DNA of 64,000 nt from Sphingomonas tagetis (lineage in GTDB: Bacteria; Pseudomonadota; Alphaproteobacteria; Sphingomonadales; Sphingomonadaceae), in the NCBI RefSeq assembly GCF_024211275.1, contig NZ_JAMLDX010000013.1:60764-124763 (forward strand). The letters are read 5' to 3'. Each line of letters opens with the position of its first letter. The first letter of the stretch is position 1. The notes under the pieces were generated by a model. That model was not told the DNA's origin. It worked only from the letters and a program-made list of their open reading frames with translations, and ran no database searches. Below are positions 1 through 8,055 of this stretch, piece after piece. The translations under genes were made by a program, and so were the position numbers.

Positions 1-61
1 ATCGATCGTTACAAGGAAAACTAGGCGAAGATCGCCAAACCAGACATTCGAAAATTATACT

Positions 62-496
62 CTACGCGGGCTTCAGGCCAGTCTCCGCCTTGCCGCTGCC
101 GTCCATCGCCATCGGCACGCTGGTATGGATGTGGACGATCTTCCACGCCCCGGCGATGCGGCGCAGCGCGACCGTGCAGCGGAACCACAGGTCGGTCTCG
201 CCTTCGCCTTTCTTGGTGCCGGTCATGTGCTGGAGCGTGAACAATATGCCGAGATCGCCGTCGACCAGGATCGCGGGCTCCTGCGACGTCACTCGAACCG
301 GCCCGTCCCAGCTGTCGAGCCATGTTTTCAGCCCCTCGCGGTCGAGCACAGCGGCGCCGCGCGTCTCCAGTGGCGGGGCGAGGTCATAAGCGACGGGGTT
401 GGGGATATAGTCCGCGAACACCGCATCGACGTCGCGGTCGAGCACCGCTTGCTCGTAGCGGGTGAGGATCGCGGCGATCTGCTCATGGTCGTCCAT
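62..496 (-). CDS. SnoaL-like / nuclear transport factor 2-fold protein
   Basis: The 144-residue product has the layout of small SnoaL-like (DUF4440/SgcJ-type) NTF2-fold proteins: an N-terminal helix (DDHEQIAAILTRYEQAV), a central DAVFADY segment, and a C-terminal strand with WKIVHIHTS. Such proteins are cone-shaped dimers that bind or isomerise small hydrophobic ligands. The substrate cannot be read from the sequence. There is no signal peptide, so it is probably cytoplasmic. Its start overlaps the end of the upstream MscS gene by 14 bp, so the two are probably co-transcribed and translationally coupled. The family call is fairly sure; the function is unknown. Confidence 0.75.
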   Translation of the reverse strand: MDDHEQIAAILTRYEQAVLDRDVDAVFADYIPNPVAYDLAPPLETRGAAVLDREGLKTWLDSWDGPVRVTSQEPAILVDGDLGILFTLQHMTGTKKGEGETDLWFRCTVALRRIAGAWKIVHIHTSVPMAMDGSGKAETGLKPA

Positions 497-1664
497 CGGG
501 CACCTCCTGCGGTTCGGGCGGGTAGGGATAGATCAGCTTGCCGTCGGGCGCGGCGGTGAACGCGGTCTGGGCGGGGTAGGGGATGGTGATGCCTTCCGCC
601 GCGAATTTGCGCAGGATGCCGATGATGATCTTGTCGCGCGCCGCGTTGCTCGCCGGGACATCGTCGCCGGGCACGTCGAACTCCAGCACCAGATCGACCG
701 AGCTGGCGCCGAACGCTTCATAGCTGGCGCGCGAGGCGTGTGCGCCCGCCGCCTCCACGATCGCCTCCAGCATCGCCGGAATCGCTTCGAGCACGTCGGG
801 TGGCGTCTCATAGGCGATGCCGATCATCAGCCGGTTGCGCACATGATGCCGCGCCGAGACGTTCTGGATTTCCTTGTCGAGCAATTGCTTGTTCGAGATC
901 ACCCGCTCCTCGCCGGTGAAGGCGCGGATGCGGGTGGACTTGAGGCCGATCGCTTCGACCGTGCCCTTGGTCTGGTCGTAATGGATGCGGTCGCCGCGCC
1001 GGAACGGGCGGTCGAAGATGATCGCGAGCGCCGCGAACAGGTCGGCGAAGATGCCCTGCGCCGCAAGGCCGATCGCGATGCCGCCGACGCCGAGCCCCGC
1101 GACGAGACCGGTGACATTGACCCCGAGATTGTCGAGCACCACTACCAATGCGATCGCGAACAGCGCGAAGGTGACGAGCAGCCGGATCAGCCCGAGCGCG
1201 GAGAGCAGCGCCTCGCCATGATAATTCTCGCTCTCGGTGCGCTTCTCGATCGCGCCGAGGATCAGCTCGCGCGCCCAGATCGCCGCCTGGAACACCGCGG
1301 CGAGGGTGAACAGGAAGTCGATCGTCTTGGCGACCATCTCCGGCGGGTTGGCATAGCCCGCGACCAGCTTGGCGGCGAGCATGATGATGAAGAAATGCCC
1401 GGTGCGCGCGATCGTGCGGCCAAGGATCGTGCCCCAGCCGGCCGGTCCGACCGATTTCTCGCACAGCCGCATTCCCCAGCGGCGCAGCACGTGCAAGATC
1501 GCGACGATCGCGGTGGCGATGCCGACCGCGACCAGGATCTGCAGCCAGTGGCTTCCGAGCCAGGCGACGCTGTCGTTCCACAACGTCTGCAGCTGAATCT
1601 GAAAGCTTTCGGTCGTGACTTTGGCAGTCTTCTCGACCGCGGCGGCGGTATTATTCGCAGTCAT
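483..1664 (-). CDS. MscS family mechanosensitive ion channel
   Basis: A 393-residue small-conductance mechanosensitive channel homologue, expected in the inner membrane as a homoheptamer that opens under osmotic downshock. Three to four hydrophobic segments lie between about residues 38 and 200. The pore-lining TM3 signature follows (AGLGVGGIAIGLAAQ, a Gly/Ala-rich helix), then the beta domain (DRPFRRGDRI, VEAIGLKSTRIR) and the alpha/beta cytoplasmic vestibule. The length is above E. coli MscS (286 aa) because of an extra N-terminal membrane region. It overlaps the downstream SnoaL-like gene by 14 bp. The topoisomerase IB gene ends 9 bp upstream of its start. Confidence 0.93.
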   Translation of the reverse strand: MTANNTAAAVEKTAKVTTESFQIQLQTLWNDSVAWLGSHWLQILVAVGIATAIVAILHVLRRWGMRLCEKSVGPAGWGTILGRTIARTGHFFIIMLAAKLVAGYANPPEMVAKTIDFLFTLAAVFQAAIWARELILGAIEKRTESENYHGEALLSALGLIRLLVTFALFAIALVVVLDNLGVNVTGLVAGLGVGGIAIGLAAQGIFADLFAALAIIFDRPFRRGDRIHYDQTKGTVEAIGLKSTRIRAFTGEERVISNKQLLDKEIQNVSARHHVRNRLMIGIAYETPPDVLEAIPAMLEAIVEAAGAHASRASYEAFGASSVDLVLEFDVPGDDVPASNAARDKIIIGILRKFAAEGITIPYPAQTAFTAAPDGKLIYPYPPEPQEVPDGRP

Positions 1665-1673
1665 GAGGTCCCT

Positions 1674-2675
1674 TCAGGCGGCCTTGGCCGAGATCGCGGT
1701 GCCGTCGAGAAAGGCGATCAGCCCCCGTTCGGCGCGCGTCAGGTAACGTGTGGCGCGCGGCAGGCAAAGCGCCTCGCGAAAGCTCGCCTGCGTCTCACGG
1801 TCCTTGGTCAGCTCGATCAGCGCGGGATGGACATAGGATTTGCGTGCGATCGCGGGCGTGTTGCCCAGCGCCTCGGTCACCGGCTCGAGCAGCGACTTGA
1901 GTCCGACATAGCCGTCCGCCCTGGCCAGCGCCTCGAACGCGATCGCGCTCGCGCCCCAGGTGCGGAAATGCTTGGCCGTGAACTCGTCGCCCATCGCGTC
2001 GCGGATATAGTCGTTGACGTCGGTCGAGGTCACCGGATGCGCTTCGCCGGCTTCGTCCAGCCACCGAAACAGATGCTGCCCCGGCAAATCCTGGCATTTC
2101 TTCACGAATGTGGAGAGGCTGCGGTCGGTGATCGTCAGCACGCGCAGCTTGCCCGACTTGGCGAGATACTGGAGCTTGAGCGTGCTGCCGGAAAGCTTGG
2201 CGTGGCGCTTGCGCAGCGTCGTCGCGCCGAAGCTCTTGTTCGCCGCGGCATATTGCTCGTTGCCCACGCGCACATGCCCCAGATCGAGCAGCCGCACCAC
2301 CGCCGCCACCGCGCGTTCCTTGCTCAGCGACCGCTTGCGCAGATCCGCCTCGATCCGCGCGCGCAGCTTTGGCAGCTTGTGCCCGAACGCGCTGCACCGG
2401 TCGTACTTCGCCGCCTCCTGCGCCGCGCGGAACTCGGGGTGGTAGCGATATTGCTTGCGCCCCCGGTCATCGATCCCGGTCGCCAGCAAATGCCCGTTGG
2501 CATGCGGGCAATACCACGCTTCGACATAGGCTGGCGGCAGCCCCACCGCGTTCAGCCGATCGATCTCCTCGCGGTCGGTGATGCGCTTCCCGTCGGCGTC
2601 CCAATAGCCCCAGCCATGGCGGACCTTGCGCCGCGTGATCCCCGGTTTGCTGTCGTCGCAATATCGCAGTCGCAT
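1674..2675 (-). CDS. DNA topoisomerase IB (poxvirus/bacterial type)
   Basis: A 333-residue type IB topoisomerase, which relaxes supercoils through a 3'-phosphotyrosyl intermediate. The N-terminal DNA-binding domain is followed by the catalytic domain with KERAVAAVVRLLDLGHVRVGN, the RTWGAS segment and the active-site tyrosine in KSYVHP (about Y281). The frame is open further upstream, to 2840, but that extension is Gly/Arg-rich and runs into the divergent beta-helix gene. The ATG at 2675 (MRLRYCDDSKPGITRRK) matches where the family normally begins, so I chose it. It sits upstream of the mscS-like gene, probably in one transcript. Bacterial IB enzymes are accessory to gyrase and topoisomerase I. 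Confidence 0.93.
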   Translation of the reverse strand: MRLRYCDDSKPGITRRKVRHGWGYWDADGKRITDREEIDRLNAVGLPPAYVEAWYCPHANGHLLATGIDDRGRKQYRYHPEFRAAQEAAKYDRCSAFGHKLPKLRARIEADLRKRSLSKERAVAAVVRLLDLGHVRVGNEQYAAANKSFGATTLRKRHAKLSGSTLKLQYLAKSGKLRVLTITDRSLSTFVKKCQDLPGQHLFRWLDEAGEAHPVTSTDVNDYIRDAMGDEFTAKHFRTWGASAIAFEALARADGYVGLKSLLEPVTEALGNTPAIARKSYVHPALIELTKDRETQASFREALCLPRATRYLTRAERGLIAFLDGTAISAKAA

Positions 2676-2774
2676 GGCGCAGGAATGCGCGGGGCCGCCG
2701 CGCGGTTCCGATGCCTTAACGCCGCGGTGACACCTGCACGCGCATAACCCGCGCCAAATCTGCCGGAGTCCCCC

Positions 2775-3704
2775 ATGCGCCTGCCGCTCGTCCTGACCGC
2801 ACTGCTCGCCACCACCGCCCCCGCCGTTCCGCAGCAGCAAGGCCCGTTCACCGTGCAGGAAACCGGCCGCCGCTTCGCGTCGCTACAGGAAGCCGTCGCC
2901 GCGATCGGCGAAGGCAAGGGCACGATCCGCATCGCCCCCGGCCGCTATGGCGAGTGCGCGGTGCAGGAGGCGGGCGACATCGCCTACACGTCCGAAGTCC
3001 CCGGCAAGGCGATCTTCGACCGCGCCATCTGTGAGGGCAAGGCGACGCTCGTCCTGCGCGGCCGCAGCGCCAGCGTCGACGGGATCGTCTTCATGCGCAC
3101 GCTGGTCGAGGACGGCAACGGCGCCGGCATCCGACTCGAGACCGGCGACCTTGCCGTCACCAACGCGATGTTTGTCGACGGCCAGTGCGGCATCCTCACC
3201 GCCAGCTTCCCGCGCGGCCGCATCACGATCGACCGCTCGACCTTCGCCGGTCTCGGCAAGGACCCGACCGGTAACGGCGCGCATGCGATCTATGTCGGCG
3301 CCTATGGCTCGCTCAAGGTCACCAAATCGCGCTTCGAGCGCGGCACCGGCGGGCACTATCTCAAGGTTCGCGCGCCCGTCGTCGAGATCCTCGACAACAG
3401 CTTCGACGACAGCAAGGGCATGAACACCAATTATTCGATCGACCTCTCCAACGGCGCCAGCGGCCGCATCGCCGGCAACGCGTTCGAGATCGGCCCGAAC
3501 AAGGACAATTACGGCACGGTCATCGCCGTCGCGCCGGAAGGCCCGAAACACAGCTCCGCCGGGCTGGTGATCGAGCGCAACAAGGCCTGGCTCTCCCCCG
3601 GCTTCAAGGACAGCACGACCTTGGTCGGCAACTGGTCGAAGGATGCGGTGACGGTGCGCGACAATGAGCTGGCCGACCGGATTGCGATTCAGGCGCGGCG
3701 GTGA
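2775..3704 (+). CDS. Secreted right-handed parallel beta-helix protein
   Basis: A 309-residue exported protein. Residues 1-17 form a Sec signal peptide (MRLPLVLTALLATTAPA). The mature part has short repeating coils typical of pectate-lyase-like right-handed beta-helices, for example GDLAVTNAMFVDGQCGI, GRITIDRSTFAGLG, GSLKVTKSRFERG and PVVEILDNSFDDSKG, with N/D/S-rich turns. No catalytic set of a known polysaccharide lyase is obvious, so enzymatic activity is unproven. It may bind or cleave extracellular polysaccharide in the periplasm. It is divergent from the topoisomerase gene and convergent, with a 9-bp gap, with the next gene. Confidence 0.8.
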   Translation: MRLPLVLTALLATTAPAVPQQQGPFTVQETGRRFASLQEAVAAIGEGKGTIRIAPGRYGECAVQEAGDIAYTSEVPGKAIFDRAICEGKATLVLRGRSASVDGIVFMRTLVEDGNGAGIRLETGDLAVTNAMFVDGQCGILTASFPRGRITIDRSTFAGLGKDPTGNGAHAIYVGAYGSLKVTKSRFERGTGGHYLKVRAPVVEILDNSFDDSKGMNTNYSIDLSNGASGRIAGNAFEIGPNKDNYGTVIAVAPEGPKHSSAGLVIERNKAWLSPGFKDSTTLVGNWSKDAVTVRDNELADRIAIQARR

Positions 3705-3713
3705 CCGCCGGCC

Positions 3714-4292
3714 TCAGGGGCCAGCCACCCGGCGATAATAGAGTTTGAATTCGTCGCCGCTGCGCCCGGTGTCGAAGACCGCGGCGGTGCGCTCCAGCCC
3801 GTGCTGGCGCAGTTCCGGTCCGGCGGTGTCGCGCTCGATCGCTTCCCACACCGGCTTGAACGTGCCGCTTGCCTTGTCGGGATCGGCGATGCCGGTGACT
3901 TCGCAGGCGGTCGCCGCGCATTTGACCCCGATATAGCGCTCGCCGCCGAGATACGGGATGCGCATGATGAACTGGCGGATCGCCGCTTCGCTGCGCGGCG
4001 CCCAGCCGCGGTCGCGCTTCTCGTCGATCAGGCGTGCGGCCTGCGCACCGGCGGTTAGCGCGTTGCTGTTGCTGGGTGCCACCGGGATCGGGGCCATTTT
4101 CGCCGTGGACGCGGTCGAAGCGCCGGGCATCGGCTGCGGGACCGGCGCCGCGCCGACGATCTCGACCTGACCGCGGCCGCCCGGCTCGGGATCATCGCCG
4201 AGAAAGGACAGGACCAACGCCAGCACGGCGAGGAAGACGAGCGTGCCGCCGATCAGCCAGCGGCCCACCGCGCTCTTCGGGAGCCCATGCAT
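3714..4292 (-). CDS. Single-pass membrane protein, unknown function
   Basis: A 192-residue protein that I do not recognise. One transmembrane segment lies near the N terminus (about residues 12-30, RWLIGGTLVFLAVLALVLSFL). A Pro/Ala-rich linker follows, then a compact C-terminal domain (about 85-192) with two close cysteines (KCAATACEV) that could form a disulfide in the periplasm. The topology suggests an N-in anchor with a periplasmic domain. The neighbour upstream on the same strand is the secreted sialidase-like gene, separated by a strong terminator at 4311-4346, so it probably has its own promoter or is read by leak-through. Confidence 0.7.
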   Translation of the reverse strand: MHGLPKSAVGRWLIGGTLVFLAVLALVLSFLGDDPEPGGRGQVEIVGAAPVPQPMPGASTASTAKMAPIPVAPSNSNALTAGAQAARLIDEKRDRGWAPRSEAAIRQFIMRIPYLGGERYIGVKCAATACEVTGIADPDKASGTFKPVWEAIERDTAGPELRQHGLERTAAVFDTGRSGDEFKLYYRRVAGP

Positions 4293-4310
4293 GATCCGTC
4301 CCTCCAGCCC

Positions 4311-4346
4311 GGAAAAAACGCTCCGGCGGCAGGTACGCCGCCGGAG
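4311..4346 (-). terminator. Rho-independent terminator of the sialidase-like gene
   Basis: Perfect 10-bp stem CTCCGGCGGC / GCCGCCGGAG (4321-4330 with 4337-4346) and a 6-nt loop. On the minus strand it is followed by CGTTTTTTCC (4311-4320). It lies 19 bp past the stop codon of the gene ending at 4365. Confidence 0.85.
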
Positions 4347-4364
4347 CCAAACGGCTTGTGCGCG

Positions 4365-5561
4365 TCAGTTGAGCGGTGCCGAACCGAAGTACATGTCGCA
4401 GACCGCCGTCGTGCTGTTGTACTTCATCGTCATATGCACCAGATTCTTGCCGCCCGAGCCATTGGGCACCCACTGCAGCGCCGGCGAGAACCCTTCGCAG
4501 TTGCTCGCCAGCGTGTTGGTGAGCTGCACCGGCGCGTTCATCGAGTCCCACGGCCCTGACGGACTGCCGCTTGCGCTCTTGAACAGGATCAGGCCGTTCG
4601 CCTGCGACACGGTCCCTTCCTGAAGGTACAGGTTCTTGCCGATCCACAGCAGCGGCCCGCCATCGGGCACCGACTTCACCATCGGCGTGCCGTTGAAATA
4701 GCGGTTGGCGTTGCCGACCAGCGCCGTGCCGATCGAGTTGGTCGCGCCATAGTTCCAGCCATCGGTCGACGTCTTGTAGTGATGCCGGCAATTGACCGCC
4801 GCAGGCGAAAGCCCGCACACCTCATAGGTCAGCATCCAGCGGTTGGTGCCGTCGGTCAGCTTGACGACGATTGGCATGCCCGGGCGGTGAGCATCCTTGT
4901 TGTCGGGATCGTTGCCGGTGCCCATCGCGATCAGGTTGGAGCGCTCGGTCCAGGTGGCGCCGCCGTCATAGCTGCGGACCTTGATCAGCTTCTGGCTGCA
5001 ACAGTCGCTGGTTTCGTCGGCATAGGTCAGCACCAGATTGCCGCTGCTGTCGAACGAGAAATTGGGTTCCCAGAACCCGTCATTGTCGGTCGAGGTGATC
5101 GCCTTGTTCGAGGTCGCCGCGGTCGACAGATAGCTCCAGTTGCGGCCCTGGTTGGTGCTCTTGAAGATCCTGATCTTCGGAATGCAGCCGATGCAGTTGG
5201 TTTCGGTGTTGATCCCCAGGATCAGGTCGCCATTGGGCATCACCACGAAATCCGGGCTGCTGGTATGCTGCGTTGGCCAGTTCGCCTCGCCGAACGTGCT
5301 CACCGCCGTCCACGACGCGCCGTTGTTGGTGCTGGAAAAGACCCTGACGCGATAATCGGTCGGAAACAGCAGCACCGTCGCGATCAGCTCGCCGCTGGGC
5401 AGCATGCGGATGCGCGGGTAACGCGCGCCGGCCTGAAGCAGCGTCTGCGCTTCCGCCGGTGCCGGCATCGCGCTCACGCCAAGGGCCGCAAGCACGGCCA
5501 GCACCGCGGCCCTGCCGAAGATGCGTTTACAGATACGCTGAACAAGGGATCGACCCACCAT
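4365..5561 (-). CDS. Secreted sialidase-like (BNR/Asp-box) six-bladed beta-propeller protein
   Basis: A 398-residue exported protein. The signal peptide is about residues 1-38 and ends in MPAPAEAQT. The mature domain carries repeated Asp-box motifs of the BNR/sialidase superfamily: SSTNNGASWTAV, STNQGRNWSYL, SYDGGATWTER and a degenerate STDGWNYG. An RIRMLPSGELIA motif near the mature N terminus resembles the first blade of exo-alpha-sialidases. There are cysteine pairs (CIGC, DCCSQ). The start is the ATG at 5561, with GGAGAGGAG seven bases upstream; an open extension to 5726 lacks this. It could cleave terminal glycosidic sugars outside the cell or only bind glycans; the catalytic residues cannot be assigned by eye. 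Confidence 0.83.
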   Translation of the reverse strand: MVGRSLVQRICKRIFGRAAVLAVLAALGVSAMPAPAEAQTLLQAGARYPRIRMLPSGELIATVLLFPTDYRVRVFSSTNNGASWTAVSTFGEANWPTQHTSSPDFVVMPNGDLILGINTETNCIGCIPKIRIFKSTNQGRNWSYLSTAATSNKAITSTDNDGFWEPNFSFDSSGNLVLTYADETSDCCSQKLIKVRSYDGGATWTERSNLIAMGTGNDPDNKDAHRPGMPIVVKLTDGTNRWMLTYEVCGLSPAAVNCRHHYKTSTDGWNYGATNSIGTALVGNANRYFNGTPMVKSVPDGGPLLWIGKNLYLQEGTVSQANGLILFKSASGSPSGPWDSMNAPVQLTNTLASNCEGFSPALQWVPNGSGGKNLVHMTMKYNSTTAVCDMYFGSAPLN

Positions 5562-5777
5562 AACAATCTCCTCTCCGAAGGCATGCGCTGCGCGGGGCGC
5601 GGCGGTGCCGTGGTCATGTCGGCGTCGCGGCGCCCGCCGTTCGTGCGGCGGCCATTCCACGGCCCGTGGTCGCGCTGAGGCGAGCCGGGGCAGCGGCGAA
5701 CTAACCCAAAATGAACGCCGGCGCAAATTTTATAGGATTGTTATGATAAATCGTAGTTTAGCGATATCGAGCCGCGG

Positions 5778-6785
5778 CTACGCCTTCCGCACGCGCTTCC
5801 TCCGCCGCTCATGCGCCATCGGCAGCGACCGATCGACCACCTCTGGATCGATCGCCCGCACTTCCGCCAGCCGCGCCCGTTTTGCCGCGATCTCCGGCCC
5901 CTCATCCACCGCTGCGACCCAATCCGCCTGCTCGGCCCCGATCTGCTCCCACGCCGCCTCGCCCTCGACCAGCGGCACCCATTCCTCCAGCTCGCTCACT
6001 GGCTCCAGCTCGCCGCGAAACTCCTCCGCGCCCTTGGGCAGCGCCACGAACACCTCGTCGGCATCGTCCTCCGCCGCGTCGCGCGCCGCCCGCCCGCCGC
6101 GTTCCATCGCCGCATCCGCCTCGCGCCGCCGCGCCGCGCAATCCGCCAGCGCCGCCATGATCGCCGCCTGCGCCTGCGCATCCAGCGTCACCCCGGCAAA
6201 GCCCTCGATCGCCTCCGCGCTCCCCGCGATCCGCGCCGCCGCCTCGGCATCGTCGCCGGTCACCGTCGTGCGCACGGTGGTGGTCTGCGCCTCCGCCACC
6301 GCGCCGACACCGCCGGCATCGTTCGCCGCCCCCGCGCTCGCGCGGCTCGAGAAATAGTTGATCGTCGTGCGCTTGCCCGAAGCGTCCTGGCCATAATGGC
6401 GCAGGCAGAACATCAGCAGCGCGTCGTTGCGCACCCGGCGAAAGCCCATCAGCCGCCCCGCGACGAACACCGGCACCAGCTGCCCCTCGATCGCGCGCTC
6501 GAAGGCGATGTCCTTCAGCCGCTGCACCCCGAAATCGAGCGCCGCCGCCCACGCCGCGCGAAAGCTCTCCGCCCCCGGCGCACGCCGCAGCGTATAGCAG
6601 TTCGCCTGCGCCATATTGACCATCCGCGCCGCCCGGCTGACGCAGCCGGTATCCGCCAGCGCCTCGATGAACGCCCGCTGCCGCTCGGGCGTCCACCCGT
6701 CATGGCGATTGTTGCGCCGCGGGACCGGCGTAAAGTCCGGCAGGGCAGGGCGATCCTCCCGCTTCACAGGCACCCGGTTCTGCAT
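5778..6785 (-). CDS. Hypothetical protein with N-terminal helix-turn-helix-like region
   Basis: A 335-residue protein. Residues about 28-75 (WTPERQRAFIEALADTG, then SRAARMVNMAQANCYTLRR) look like the helix-turn-helix of phage terminase small-subunit-type or homeodomain-like proteins: a helix, a CVSRAAR turn, and a recognition helix. The remainder is Ala/Glu-rich and probably helical. Similar proteins are common as single chromosomal genes in sphingomonads, and there is no adjacent large terminase or other phage gene here, so I do not call it a prophage remnant. It is separated from the downstream sialidase-like gene by an AT-rich 216-bp spacer. Function unknown. Confidence 0.7.
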   Translation of the reverse strand: MQNRVPVKREDRPALPDFTPVPRRNNRHDGWTPERQRAFIEALADTGCVSRAARMVNMAQANCYTLRRAPGAESFRAAWAAALDFGVQRLKDIAFERAIEGQLVPVFVAGRLMGFRRVRNDALLMFCLRHYGQDASGKRTTINYFSSRASAGAANDAGGVGAVAEAQTTTVRTTVTGDDAEAAARIAGSAEAIEGFAGVTLDAQAQAAIMAALADCAARRREADAAMERGGRAARDAAEDDADEVFVALPKGAEEFRGELEPVSELEEWVPLVEGEAAWEQIGAEQADWVAAVDEGPEIAAKRARLAEVRAIDPEVVDRSLPMAHERRRKRVRKA

Positions 6786-6971
6786 GTCTCCCTCCGATGC
6801 GATTGGCTCAACCGATCAGGGTGTAGGCAGAATGGTGGCGTGTAGGAAAGGATTTTGTTTTTGGTTTGTTCTAGTTGAAACGGTCTTGAGTCGGATCAGG
6901 CGGACCGGCTGCTTTCAAGCAGCACCAGCCTTAGGTTGCTTGCTGGAACTCACAGCGCATCGAGCAAATGA

Positions 6972-7859
6972 TCATGCGGCTACTGCATTACGGAGCTGGC
7001 TGGCATCCTGAGCAGGCGGCCGGCCGAACAGCCGTGAATAGTCGCGGCTGAACTGGGAGGGGCTGTCGTAGCCTACGCTAAATCCGGCGCTGGCGGCATC
7101 GATCCCGTCCGCAACCATCAGTTTGCGGGCTTCCTGCATCCGCAGCTGCGTTCGAAACTCTATCGGGCTGAGCGAGGTCACGGAGCGGAAGTGCAAGTGG
7201 AAATTCGAACGGCTCATCCCGGCAATATCCGCAGCCTGCTCAATCCGGCAAGCCTCGCGAAAATGTTTGCGTATCCAGGCGATGGCCCGGGCGATCTGAT
7301 TAAGGCGGCTGTCGGCGTGCGCCATATGCCGCAGGATGCCGCCGCCCGGTCCGGTCAGCAGCCGATAATAGATCTCGCGAAGCGTGAGCGGAGCGAGTGT
7401 CGGAATGTCATCGGGTGTTTCGAGCAACGTGACCAGCCGGGTGGCGGCATCCTGCAGTTCGAGAGAAGTCTCGTTGAGCGACAGGCCTGACGCCGGCACG
7501 GCCACGTCTCTCGCGGCGGGATGGCGCATGGCGAGTTCTGCGATCTCGGTCATGTCCAGGTCGATCTGAAGGCATAGGTAAGGCGCGGATTCGCTCGCCT
7601 CTATCACCGAACCCATGACCGGCAGGCCGACCGACGCGATCAGGTGGCGGGCCCGGTCATAGACATGCGACGTGGTTCCCACATTTGCCCGCTTGCGTCC
7701 TTGCGCGACGAGGCAGACCGTCGGCTCGTAGATCACCGGCATCGGCTCGCTCGGCGCCGACCAGCGGATCAGTTGCACACCTGGAAGCGGCGTGTCGAAC
7801 GTGCCGTCCCCCGGCGTATGGCGCGCGATGCGACTCGCTAGCGCGGTAAATTCGGTCAT
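6972..7859 (-). CDS. AraC family transcriptional regulator
   Basis: A 295-residue regulator. The N-terminal domain (about residues 10-160; FDTPLPGVQLIRWSAPSEPMPVIYEPTVCLV) is an AraC_N (PF06719-type) cupin, seen in regulators of aldo/keto reductases and alcohol dehydrogenases. The C-terminal 100 residues hold two HTHs (IEQAADIAGMSRSNFHLHFR; AASAGFSVGYDSPSQFSRDYSRLFG). The ATG at 7859 has GAGGAGG 5 bp upstream; an open extension to 7946 is less likely. It is divergent from the aldo/keto reductase gene with a 196-bp intergenic region. By analogy it probably controls that gene in response to a small carbonyl or phenolic ligand. Confidence 0.9.
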   Translation of the reverse strand: MTEFTALASRIARHTPGDGTFDTPLPGVQLIRWSAPSEPMPVIYEPTVCLVAQGRKRANVGTTSHVYDRARHLIASVGLPVMGSVIEASESAPYLCLQIDLDMTEIAELAMRHPAARDVAVPASGLSLNETSLELQDAATRLVTLLETPDDIPTLAPLTLREIYYRLLTGPGGGILRHMAHADSRLNQIARAIAWIRKHFREACRIEQAADIAGMSRSNFHLHFRSVTSLSPIEFRTQLRMQEARKLMVADGIDAASAGFSVGYDSPSQFSRDYSRLFGRPPAQDASQLRNAVAA

Positions 7860-8055
7860 GCGGCCTCCTCGGGTTCGGGCTTGGCTTCTTTCATGCTTTC
7901 TCCGCCCGCGAAAGCCGTCTGTCCGCATATCAGGACGATCGTGCAAGCATTCAGGACAAGCGGGCTACCGTTCGCCGAGCCTGCCGGATGACAAGGACGC
8001 GTCTGACGACACCGGACGGGACACGACGCCATCCGGCACATCAAAGGAGATCGCC
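7860..8055. promoter_or_regulatory. Divergent regulatory region araC-type gene / aldo-keto reductase
   Basis: The 196 bp between the two divergent starts must carry both promoters and, if the regulator acts locally, its operator. A strong Shine-Dalgarno precedes each gene (GAGGAGG on the minus strand, AAAGGAG at 8043-8049 on the plus strand). I could not identify a convincing -35/-10 pair or a direct-repeat operator by eye. Confidence 0.4.

Noticed and set aside
1..61. A gene at the left edge of the window
   Set aside because: The first 61 bases show no open frame long enough to judge and no clear signal.
462..2747. A 761-codon open frame on the plus strand across the mscS-like and topoisomerase genes
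   Set aside because: Antisense shadow in high-GC sequence: its residues are Arg/Asp/Gly-rich with no domain, while the minus strand encodes two well-conserved families.
5778..6785. Prophage remnant because of the terminase-small-subunit-like HTH
   Set aside because: No other phage gene, attachment repeat or change in base composition around it.
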